Shown piece by piece: positions 17,162 through 26,272 of a stretch of DNA of 35,121 nucleotides. This DNA is from Chrysophaeum taylorii. Its lineage: Eukaryota; Sar; Pelagophyceae; Pelagomonadales; Pelagomonadaceae. Both the position numbers and the translations under genes were made by a program. The stretch lies in contig JAQMWT010000414.1 in assembly GCA_029834535.1 (NCBI GenBank), positions 1 to 35,121 on the forward strand. The letters run 5' to 3'. The notes under the pieces are model-generated. The model saw only the letters and a list, made by a program, of their open reading frames with translations, was not told the origin of the DNA and did no database searches. Position 1 is the stretch's first letter; every line of letters begins with the position of its first letter.

Positions 17162-18200
17162 ACTCCTCGCCAGCATGCTGCGCAAACGAATCCGGAAAGT
17201 CATTGAATTGGCTTCGCTTCAGGCCACAGATTCTCGTTCGCTCCATGTGCATGTTCACGCAAGCCCTCCGTGCGAGTACATTTGCGGGCTCTGCACGCAA
17301 GCCCGAAGGAGCGACATTGCCGCTAACCTACTGTTAGTTGAAGTCACGTGTCGTGCGATTGAGCTCTTGTGTGCTTCAGGCTGTGCGCAGTCATTCAGCA
17401 TGGAAGGAGCAGCAAATCTTGTGTCTTATAATAGACATGGATTTTGTATGTAGTCTTTCTTAAGGACCCTCTTTTAACTGAATGATTTTAGATCGTGGCA
17501 TTTATGAGTGAAGCTTGCAGAGGAGGTGAGGGCGCTCGTGAGAGGTTTGTGTCGTGTTGTGCTACGAAAAGAGTGATAAGATGAGTGATGGGATTGGTGC
17601 TTTTAACGTCCTTGTTTTGGGGGATTTTCTCGCCCGCTTGGGTGATACGTTTGGTAGACTATAAATAGTGCTTGGCACTCGTGAAGTGCATTCTGGCAGT
17701 GTTGTATTGCTGCTTGGTATATGGTTGCTTGCTGGGGACCGCTACCTTTAAGGAGGGTGAGGGGGGTGCGTGTCGAGTCGACGCGCAGACACCAGAGAAT
17801 ATAATGCCTTAAAATTGGTAAGAGCCGAGTCCGTTATAATAAAAATAGGAGCCGGGCTTCATGACACCCGTCCACACAAGGAGAGAGGGGGGGGTGAGTT
17901 TGGAGGATGCTACGGTGCCCAGTCCGAGCCCCCGAGCTCCTCAAGGACATGCAATAAGTGGGGCAGGTCCTTGAAGACCAAGTCACGCCACAGTGACAGG
18001 TCGCTCCGCGCAACCTAGACTCATCTGTCGGAGGCATAGCATGTGATGCTATCCTGAACTCGGTCACAGCCACATGCAAGGCGCTTAAATAACCTCAGCA
18101 CACTCGTGAGCTCGCAGGCCGCCCGCAATATATCTAGAGCATACCCAACCACGTTGTCATCCACTTGCAGGGCAAGGCGGCCAGAAAGCCACGAGCAACG
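17162..18200 (+). other. Mostly non-coding, with a TATAAATA box
   Basis: This stretch is less GC-rich than its surroundings. A 92-codon frame at 17175-17453 has no recognisable feature. TATAAATA at 17660-17667 is followed by GTGCTTGGCACTCG, reminiscent of the GGGCACTCGCA that follows the TATA boxes at 11501 and 13296, so a related promoter or LTR core may lie here. I see no other gene. Confidence 0.3.
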
Positions 18201-18289
18201 AGTTGGAGTCGACGGCCTGGGTGGTGACAGGTGTCCAAAGTGCCATCGAGTCCCCCCCCCCCCGGCCTGATGTAGCGTGCTGCCACGTA

Positions 18290-19415
18290 AGTTCGGATAA
18301 TGAACATGAGGATCTGGGATCTGTCCAAAGTTTGCACGTGCTGTTTCCGTTTTGGCAAGGGCCAAGACCCGTTACTTACGGCAAAAATGGCCCAACAAGC
18401 AATTTAGCCAAATGTTCATGGCAGGAAATTTGGAGCACATTCGAAAAACAAAAGTTCGGTTGGCTCGAAACACTTGAGGATCAAAGTGTTCAAACTTGTT
18501 TTAATTGTATTGATGGCGAGGACCACGAAGAAAGCGCAGCGGCGGGTGACGACGCTGAAGACCATCCCGGCTGCGATGACGATGCAAAACTAGACCCCGA
18601 AGGCTTCGCGGCCGGAAAACAAACGCCTCGTGGCGGAGATCAAGCGCTGGGCGGCACAGCAAAGTTTGCTGAAGCCACCCCAAGTCTAAGGGCTGGAACT
18701 GGGCCGAGGTTGTGGCTTGGCTCGAGAAGGTGGAGCCAGTACTTTGCCACGGTCCCCAAGCAGAGTGGCCCGGCCAAGTCGGTGCCGGAGGGTGCAGAGC
18801 GACAGGCTCCATCAGACGGCACATCGTATGCGGCGGGAACCGCGGCGGCATCCACGAGCCGGCGCAATCTGCATCGTGCACAGCTAGCTCGGCGCCGGCG
18901 CCGCAGAAGGAGTACTGGTCGAAGGACCCCTGCCGATCGCGGATGATCATGGCCATCGTCCAGACGCGCGACGCCGGCCTTTTAAGGGACCCGAGACCAT
19001 CTCGGCAAATCCTCCCCCTCCCTCGCCCCCAGCCGCGAGGCGCCCTCCTGAGTGGATGGAGGAGGATACCCCGGACGAAGAAGAAGTCGTCGGCGACGGC
19101 CAAATCCCCGACGGAGCCGTTGGTCTTTATCTTACCTGCCGCACTGTTTTTCGAAGACCTAAGGCCCACCCCCTTCGCCTTTTTGATTCCTCCTCTGCAC
19201 TTCAGCACCTCTGCCTCCCCGTCAAACGGCCGGTAGCAGCGGCCGGCCGTCCTCCTCCGAGATGGAGAGTGCTCTCGTCATACTTACCGACGCCGAGGGC
19301 GCCGAAGTCCCTCCTTGCGGAGGAGTGCCTCGAGCATAGTAGCTGCGGCGATGACGATCGTGCGACCATCGTCGCCCCGATTGTTTGGCACAATTTCACT
19401 TTTGTTTTACCGTAA
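18290..19415 (+). pseudogene. Decayed coding region with possible Myb/trihelix-like helices
   Basis: Plus-strand frames give partial coherent stretches: RPENKRLVAEIKRWAAQQSL (about 18610-18670), then in another frame KGWNWAEVVAWLEKVEPVLC (about 18690-18750), and KEYWSKDPCRSRMIMAIVQT near 18910-18970. At 19056-19130 an acidic MEEDTPDEEEVVGDGQIPDG frame is open. The Trp spacing recalls Myb/SANT-like or trihelix DNA-binding helices, but frames change several times and stops intervene. I do not recognise a specific family. It could be a broken transposon accessory gene. Confidence 0.3.
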
Positions 19416-19792
19416 TGAACACGTCTTAGTGTTTTAAAGAGCTAGAATGAAGGTGCGATCATTTAGGAAAATAAGATAAGAAGAAGGAAGAACAAGAAGG
19501 TGAGGACGTGAGAGCGACCGGACAAGAACCAAATACGAAGCGCTTTTAAAAGAATTGGAAAAGGGTGAATAAGGCACACACCACAATGAATGACCGCCGA
19601 ACACACCACACCTCTGCAATTCAAGCGAACTGCAGAGTCCAATTGGGTAGAACGCAGATAGCCCCTTGCCAATGTGGGCTGCACGTCGTGGCTACACCGG
19701 GACTAGCCCGTTGCCAAACGAAAGTTTCGATTGGCCAAAGGAAGCGAGTCCATGGTGCCGAACCGCGAAGCCGCGAGGCAGCTTTTATTTTA
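19416..19792. other. Intergenic, no gene seen
   Basis: No convincing open frame or repeat lies between the decayed plus-strand region and the 3' end of the MULE-type gene. Tandem TTTAATAAAA just beyond the MULE stop (19786-19795 on the minus strand) could supply a polyadenylation signal. Confidence 0.3.
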
Positions 19793-22433
19793 TTAAAGGT
19801 CGAGGTCGTACTCCCGCTTGTCTCCGTGGATCTCTTGGCACCACGCGATCCAAGGGTCACACTTATCATTGGTATTGTTCTTCGGGCACACGTAGAACCA
19901 ACGCCCGTAGTTGCCCGACGAGCTCTTTGATGTTCGATATGGGCCGAGCATCTTCCCGTGAGAGCAGCGCGGTATGGGGAACGTCGCCTCGTTGTAACCT
20001 GGGAGTTTTTTTGCCTCCTTTGGCTGCGCAGAAGCGGGAATGTGAACGAAAGGCGACCCGGTGAAAGACGACCCCGTGCTCGCCGCACGCTGTCGAGACT
20101 GCTGGTTTGTGTTCCGCGGTGTCAGCGTTGGGGAAACGGGCGGAGGAGGGCGCACAGGGCGCCGCGTTCTACCGCGACTGTGGGTGGCGTTCCCAGCCCC
20201 GTGTGAGCATTGCTGGACACCAAGGCCGAGACCGCGGCCCGATTGAGAATATCCAGGAGTATGCGACGCTGTGCTTTGAGGCCGCGGCGTGGCACGTAGA
20301 GGGGGCCCTAGAGAGGGGGGCGAGTCAGCAGAGGTCGATGACTTCTGCTTGCGTTCCAGCCGTGCCGTGCGGTGCATCCAGGCAGCCAACCCTCAGGACC
20401 CTCAGCGTCGCAGCATTCATCGTATCTGATGGGGTGATGGCGATACGGTTCACTTGTGGACTGAGACTTTCGATGGCCCTTTGCTTGTCCCCTGACTCCG
20501 GGCTTTCTTGACCTTGCAATACGCGCGCTCTCGGTGGTGAGCTGTGTATTTCGTCAACTTGAAAGAAGAACCCACCACGGATCTCTTCTTCCGTGAGTAA
20601 ATCGCCATCGTCGTCGTCGTCGCTACTGTCGAAATCGCCACATGTCCCGTTGAACTTGTCCTCGGGCTCGGGCAGCACCTGCGACCCACAGGTATTAAGA
20701 CGAACCAATGTTGCACAACCTTGACAGTACTTTTTTTCCACAATAGTGATTAAATAGCAGGGCAACTGGGGGCGCGGCGACAACGCGTGCACTCACCTCG
20801 GGATCGTCTTGTTCCTCTTCGGATTGAGCTGGAAGGGGAATCTGTCCGCTTTCACTTCGCATGCACGGGACCCAGAAGTCCTGTTCGCTCGGCAGCAGCG
20901 TGTCGCACGGCGCGAACTTGGGTAGACTGTCGAACTTGCCGAAGGAGAGCGTAGCGGGCAGAGAAGACTCGCGACCTGGGTCTTGAGAACCCCTCGTGAT
21001 ATTAATGTAGCCGGCGAGGTGGAGCGCTGCGTTCATGTGCCAACAAGTTCGCGTGTTGGCACAAGGGCAACCGTCATGTGCCAGAGCAAACCTTGGTATT
21101 CGCGACTAAAACACGTCCGAAGAAATAAAGGCACGTACGGCGCCACGTCCAAGGTAGAGCACGTCCACGGGTCGCTTCGATCGAGACTCGCTCTGGTTTG
21201 AACCCCCAACTTGGAGTTGGGATTGAGGAGTATGATAAAGCTCCCCGCTTGACATGCAAAAGCGAACGCTTCTGCGATGTTTGGCGTCGGGAACTTCGAG
21301 TTGAAGTGCTCGACGAGCCTTTGGTTGTCGTCGGCACCGTGGTCCGCGCACACATATAGGTGTGTCATTACCCTGCGGTCATGACACAAGTATGTAGGAG
21401 TGGTGTTTCCTCAGCTTACTGTGCACTCCGGCACTCAAAGTCTATCTCCACGTCGTGGAAACGCGAGGCATAGAAGACCAACGCATATTCCTTAAGCATG
21501 CCGACGGTGAAGTCGGCCATGTCGCTGTGGATTCGCGCGCAAATCTTGCGCGCGAACTCCAAACACAACGCCGTCGGCAACGATCTCGCGCACCGTATTG
21601 CGTCGATCTCGTCATCGTCGGCGGAAAAAAAATTACGCTGACGATCATCATCGTTCGGTGTGACGGCAAAGGCGCGCGTATCAATACACAACAAATAAAC
21701 AGAAACAAACCTCTGAGGGTTTTGAGGGCGTGATCTATGCTGCGAAGAGTGATGTACTTCAGCTGCGATTGGCAATACGTGTTCGGACATACCTTATGAG
21801 CATGAATATCCGTCGTGGATCGCGCAGTAAGTCGCGAGCCTTGAGCACCGTTCTCTCGGTGAGGAGGAACAGGCCGCTGTTGAAGAATAGTGGACGCTCT
21901 TGGTCGCGCGAGAAGTGCTTCATGATCTTAGGCATGAAGTGCTCCATGACTTTGACAATTGAGGTTCTCTTGTTGGCCCGTATGATGCGACCAATTGTCC
22001 GCATGTTGGCCTCGGTCATGTTGTTGTACTCCTGAGCCCCGACAATAAAATCGCATTCACCTGTGAGTGTAGTGAGCACCATGCCGAGAAAAGCGCGCAC
22101 CGCCGGGGCCATGTTCTTGGCCCACATACACTCGCTGGCGCCAAGGAGCACGCCCTTGATAAGTGAGCTCCATCAAAAAGTACTTGATGAAGTTTGGTTG
22201 GTTGTGGTACTTGGAGTTGAGCACGTCCACAGTAAGGTTCGCTTCCTGCGACGACTTCGCGCGCCGGACAATACCGAGGCCCTTCGATGAGCTGCCGGAA
22301 GCGCCGATGCCTATGGCGTCGCCAAGGAACTCGTGAGCCACGGTCTCGCGTGTTTCGTGTCTCCAACTATCTTGGTCCTGTTCCGGACTTTGGGCCCGTG
22401 CGTTTGGCGGCAGGTAATCTTTGCGGAAAGAAA

Positions 22434-22483
22434 CTTCGAGTCAAGACAGAAAAAACGTGAGCTGTGTTGTAAGACACAAACAC
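22434..22483 (-). other. 50-nt spliceosomal intron in the MULE-type gene
   Basis: GTGTTTGTGTC ... TTTTTTCTGTCTTGACTCGAAG (minus strand) joins SRYKLI to LSFRKDYLPPNARAQ with the correct phase change; reading through it would hit a frame that dies downstream. Confidence 0.65.
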
Positions 22484-23295
22484 GAATCAACTTGTAGCGC
22501 GACAGAACGCGACACCAATACAAAGCGGGAAGCAGCTGGGCATCATCAACCAGAACGGTGGACACCGCATGGTGACAGTGCCCCCCCGTACGAATATGCG
22601 AGGTCTGTGCACAGTGGGGATATGAGTACGTCCCCACGTATGATGACTCGTGCGAAAGAGCACAAAGCGCGGCAAGTGCCTTGGACACACGCGGCATTTT
22701 CGCCACCACCCATGGTGACAGCGAATGCGACCGGTCTGGCAGAACACCGAGCCCGGTGTCGGCTTTTGACGTCCGTGTGCATGGCTGTGACGCAGAGGAC
22801 GAACAGCCCCGCGCGGCTTTCACCCCTCGTGATCTTCCACAGCCAGTCTGCACTGGCTCCGATGCGCCCCTGAATATCCCGATTCTTCACAGCAGGAATA
22901 AAATTTGCGTGGATCAGAGAAAGTGAGGTGAACACAGCGAAAGTACCATTACATTCGTCTGCAAACTCCCGAAATCCTGGAAACAGAAACGGCCCATGGT
23001 AGGCCCGGGACGCATTGATGTCCCCTGCAGCCTTTGTCTTCAAGTGTGCGAGAGAATCTTCGAGCGCAGCGAGATGGCAAGATTCTGCATCAACAAAGCG
23101 CGCGCTGAAGATGTCGCGAAGACTCCCGGAAAGCCAGGTGTCGACCCACTCGCAAAACGGGCTGAAGACCCTCTTGATGTCGGGCAGCATGTCCTTCTGG
23201 AGTCGACAAAAGTACTCGAAAAAAGATTCGCGGTCGGTAATGTCATGCTTCTTTGTTTTCTTAGCGTATCGATGATACTTAAATGCGCGCTGAAC

Positions 23296-23347
23296 CTACG
23301 CAAAACACATGCGCTACTGCGCTTGTATGTCAAAGATACAAACGCAC
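23296..23347 (-). other. 52-nt spliceosomal intron in the MULE-type gene
   Basis: On the minus strand CAG|GTGCGTTTG ... TTTTGCGTAG|GTTCAG joins two coding frames in phase 0 and restores the MULE PTLQQVQRA motif. It is the clearest intron in the window and shows eukaryotic origin with very short introns. Confidence 0.75.
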
Positions 23348-23569
23348 CTGTTGCAGGGTTGGCGGCATATCAAAGAAGTTACGTTTAGCATCGTCCTGTG
23401 CATGCAAGATGTCGTGCAACATCATCGGCGTCAAATGTGCCGTCCCTGCTGTTCCGAGAAGGATTGCGCGACACGCCGACTCCCAGCGCGGAGACATGGG
23501 ACTCTGAGGGGCTCGCGGCGACTGTGCGAAGTCGTTGTAGGCACCTTCGCTGGTAAGCCAGGGCTTGAC

Positions 23570-24176
23570 CTGAATGAAACAATGCTCGTCAGTCAGCGAG
23601 TATACTTAGTGAAAATGATTTGAAACACAGAACGACAGGAACAACAACGATGTTGCAAAATGACGATAAGAAAGCACAACTATAAGAAAACACGACTCAA
23701 TTCAGGTTAACTTTCTACAACAACATTTGTTTACGACGAAGGGTGGGAGAGGCCGGTTTGGCCCGCTTGCGAGGTTGTTCGCGAGTGTTAGCCTACTGCG
23801 TGTGTGGGGTGTGTGTGCGTGGGGCGTTGAACTTGGAGTAGGGACGGCGGGGGGGACGGGGACGTGACCGGGGCCGGTGTCATGGAGGGCCTGTCACGGA
23901 CGACAGCATGCTTGAGCCAAGAGCAGCAGGAGGAGGAGGCGCGCCAAAGGGTCGAAGCGAGGCAAATCATTAGCCCCATCATTTTTTCGGGCGCTTCAGT
24001 TGACTGCGCGTATGTACCGGCGACGTGCGATGGCCAATTGGCACCCGCTTGTTTTTTTTCTCAGCGAGACGCCACGTTAAGCACGAGCTTCGGACGCTGC
24101 AGAAGACCCGTAGGTCCGCCGTCTTCGGCGGCGTGATTCACACGGCTCTCCACCTGCGGCTCGGCCGGGACGCGCG
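23570..24176 (-). other. Region upstream of the first clear MULE exon
   Basis: A splice acceptor (TTTCATTCAG at 23579-23570, minus strand) shows that more exons lie upstream, but none is clear. About 23640-23740 is AT-rich. On the minus strand, 24340-24080 has an open acidic Ala/Glu frame (EEEAEAAVVASDVGDEDHED) which might be an N-terminal exon. No other gene is seen. Confidence 0.3.
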
Positions 24177-24968
24177 GTGTGGCGTCTTCGTGATCTTCGT
24201 CGCCAACGTCGGAAGCAACCACGGCCGCCTCCGCTTCCTCCTCCTGTGCTGAAGCAGCAGGTCTTTGGTCCTCCTCGTCACGCGCGGCCTCAGCCTCGAC
24301 GTGGTCGTCGCGTCAAGCCACTCGTCGACTACCTCGCGCGGAAAGAAAACCTGGGGGTGCTCGGTACGTTGTTGACGGGCGTGGCAGGCGGGGTGTCCAA
24401 GTCTGCCGCGAACGCCCTGGTGTACGGGGGGCGTTGCTCGAACAAAAACTTTGTTCGAGGGGGTGTCTTTTTCCAGTGTGCGTGCTGCCCTTTTATGACG
24501 CGGGATGAGAAGGCCGCGTTTTCGGTGGAAAATGATGTCGCCAACTGCGACGCGCGCTATTTCGTGGGGGTTGAAGTCCGAGATGGCAACGTCGAGTTTG
24601 CGTGCGCTTCCAAGGGCGGGCACCTCTGCGTGGTCTCCTCTAGCGACACGCACTTCGAGCCCCCCGAGATGCCGCTCGACGTTAAGTTTCGCAGCAAACG
24701 CCAAGCACCGAGCAAGTTCAACCTTGCGGTGCGCCCGCCGTACCTCATCTTCGAGGTCAACACCAGCGTCAATTCCATTTTGAATTGTACCCAATATGGA
24801 GTCCCTACTCCAGCCCCCGCCACTGTTGTCCCTCTATGTAGTAATGTTTCGATGTTCTCGCCGGAAGTCCCGGCAAGCGCCAACGCAAGTACAATTTCTT
24901 GCTTGACCCCGGCCGACGTTGCAACCGTCGAAGCGGGGGGGGGGCAAGTCAGACCTGCTCTTTCTTGA
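24177..24968 (+). CDS. Hypothetical protein, 263 codons, Cys-containing, strand uncertain
   Basis: The frame begins with a basic/Pro-rich segment (residues 1-45), then LGVLGTLLTGVAGGVSKSAA, a small-residue hydrophobic stretch, then GGVFFQCACCPFMT, EVRDGNVEFACASKGGHLC, and AVRPPYLIFEVNTSVNSIL. Composition and codon pattern look protein-like, and Cys pairs could bind metal. The codon-aligned antisense frame (24794-24138) is also open and includes VFFPREVVDEWLDA, so the coding strand is not certain. No family recognised. The 3' end overlaps the end of a minus-strand exon (24949-25206). Confidence 0.35.
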   Translation: MWRLRDLRRQRRKQPRPPPLPPPVLKQQVFGPPRHARPQPRRGRRVKPLVDYLARKENLGVLGTLLTGVAGGVSKSAANALVYGGRCSNKNFVRGGVFFQCACCPFMTRDEKAAFSVENDVANCDARYFVGVEVRDGNVEFACASKGGHLCVVSSSDTHFEPPEMPLDVKFRSKRQAPSKFNLAVRPPYLIFEVNTSVNSILNCTQYGVPTPAPATVVPLCSNVSMFSPEVPASANASTISCLTPADVATVEAGGGQVRPALS

Positions 24969-25206
24969 TGTGGTTGTCGACGATCGAAACACCCGCGACG
25001 AGGCTGCGCGCCTTGTCGCGCAGCGCCACCGTTTCTTCGGTAACGTACAACGGGACGAAACGAAGGAACTGCGTTCCACTTCGTCCTTGAGGATGTTGAG
25101 CAGAGGGCACGTCTGAGAGCAGGGTAAAAGCCTGCTCGAACGTGAGTTTCCCTTTGAGAAACTTGCCGTAGACTTCGTCAGAAGAAGCGGCCCCAAGGCT
25201 TCCCAC
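24949..25206 (-). CDS. Probable 3' exon of an unrecognised minus-strand gene
   Basis: It begins after a good acceptor (TTCTGTTCTTAG|GTGGGA) and reads DEVYGKFLKGKLTFEQAFTL, then FLRFVPLYVTEETVALRDKA and GVSIVDNHIKKEQV, ending TGA at 24949-24951 or splicing on at CAG|GTCTGA. A donor GAA|GTGTGA at 25324/25323 would join it in phase 0 to the Pro/Met-rich frame upstream, giving a 117-nt intron. The function is unknown. The amphipathic helical pattern and lack of internal stops support real coding sequence. Confidence 0.4.
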   Translation of the reverse strand: MGSLGAASSDEVYGKFLKGKLTFEQAFTLLSDVPSAQHPQGRSGTQFLRFVPLYVTEETVALRDKARSLVAGVSIVDNHIKKEQV

Positions 25207-25323
25207 CTAAGAACAGAAGCGTCATCACAAGACACCAGGAGCAACAAGCACGACACAACGACACGACGCATAGTACAATAAAAGCAATAGGCCCGACGGA
25301 CCAGGCCCGACACTGCGTCACAC

Positions 25324-26175
25324 TTCGCCATGCGGGCCAGCGGCTAGACCAGCCTCGCGCCGGAAAGGCGCGTTGGCCGTACCGCCCAGTCCGGCGGGGG
25401 TGGCGGAGGGATGCGGGCCAGCGGAGGCACGGACCATCTGCGGTAGTTGTGGATGCGCACTTTGCGTGGGGTGCGCCACCTATCCCGGCGGGAACACGTT
25501 GGTAAACGGGTGGTGCAACATAGGATGCATCATGGGCCCTTGCGGCGTCCCACCTTGCGTCCACGCCGTCCACGCCGGGTGCATACCGGAATACATTGGC
25601 CCCCAGGGGAACGCCGTGGACGTTGAGCCGGCGGCACTCGATGACGTTGTAGGCTAAGGTGTCGGCGTGTGCGGGTGCGCCAGCGTCCCAAGCGGCGGCG
25701 GCTGCGACGGCCACATCGAATGCATCGGCGCCGGGTGCAGCAGCGCCTGCGGCTGGTACTGCGACGCCGGGACCTGCGGCCAGTGCCCCGGCGTAGGCTG
25801 AATATGCCACAGGTGCGCCTGTTGCATGTTCACCGTCTGTGGCTGCGGCTGCGGCACTGGTGGCTGCGATGCCGGGGCCATGGCCGCAGGCCCCGGCAGC
25901 TGCGACAGCATCGACACCGATGCGGCTGCGGCAGCTGCTGCGACGCCGGGGCCATGGCCGCAGGCCCCGGAAGCGGCGTCGGCACCGGCTGCACGTTCAC
26001 CGGCTGCGGCTGCGGCTGCGGCACCGGCGGCTGCGACGCCGGGGCCATGGCCGCAGGCCCCGGCAGCTGCGACAGCATCGGCTGCATCGACACCGGGTGC
26101 GGCTGCGGCAGCTGCTGCGACGCCGGGGCCATGGCCGCAGGCCCCGGAAGCGGCGTCGGCACCGGCTGCCCCTGA
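25324..26175 (-). pseudogene. Pro/Gln/Met-rich low-complexity coding segment, two in-frame TAGs
   Basis: On the minus strand the frame gives AMAPASQPPVPQPQPQTVNM, then HPAPMHSMWPSQPPPLG, and after TAG (25654-25656) AFPWGPMYSGMHPAWTAWTQ, MMHPMLHHPFTNVFPPG, a second TAG, then AHPTQSAHPQLPQMV and the exon at 25206. The bias to P, Q, M and H continues across both stops, so it was one coding region, perhaps the disordered N-terminus of the downstream exon's protein. The 5' part is made of the minisatellite at 25845-26165. Confidence 0.35.
25845..26165. repeat. GC-rich minisatellite built on gccggggccatggccgcagg
   Basis: Four copies of gccggggccatggccgcaggccccgg start near 25871, 25945, 26038 and 26122, separated by variable gctgcggctgcggc-type spacers, giving a period of about 74-93 nt. 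The core is nearly palindromic around ccatgg. On the minus strand it encodes PGPAAMAPASQ. Confidence 0.85.
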
Positions 26176-26272
26176 TAAAGGGGGGGGGGCTAACGGAGGG
26201 GTAAGCCTTAGGAAGCGGGAGTTTCCGCCACAGGACTCCCCTGGTGAGAATGCGAGCTGCCCCGGCGAGTGG

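Larger units (their letters stand above)
19793..23569 (-). pseudogene. MULE-type transposase with SWIM and GRF zinc fingers, multi-exon, damaged
   Basis: An exon of 74 codons (23569-23348, VKPWLTSEGAY to MPPTLQQ) splices by a 52-nt GT-AG intron (23347-23296) to VQRAFKYHRYAKKTKK; PTLQQVQ is the usual MULE lead-in. DDE candidates are D in ADWLWKITRG (with PVAFAVT following, as in MULEs), D in VLVDDAQLLPAL, and E in YNNMTEANMRTIGRIIRANK. A 50-nt intron is at 22483-22434 and others near 21792-21740 and about 21432-21385. The SWIM finger is CPCANTRTCWHMNAALHLAG (about 21070-21010). After an intron near 20794-20660 and an acidic linker comes a GRF-type finger, CSHGKMLGPY to YGRWFYVCP and CDPW, ending TAA at 19793. 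Lesions: TAG in frame at 21106-21108, a 1-nt frameshift near 22155-22172 and one at a G-run near 21205. The enzyme would cut and paste DNA in the nucleus. No terminal inverted repeats were found. Confidence 0.7.

Noticed and set aside
18501..19208. 235-codon minus-strand frame
   Set aside because: It shows no coherent domain and the plus strand carries better coding-like blocks there, although these are themselves broken.
21106..21130. An intron to remove the TAG in the MULE SWIM region
   Set aside because: The only GT-AG pair around the stop would give an intron of about 23 nt, well below the 50-nt size of the others, so a nonsense mutation is more likely.
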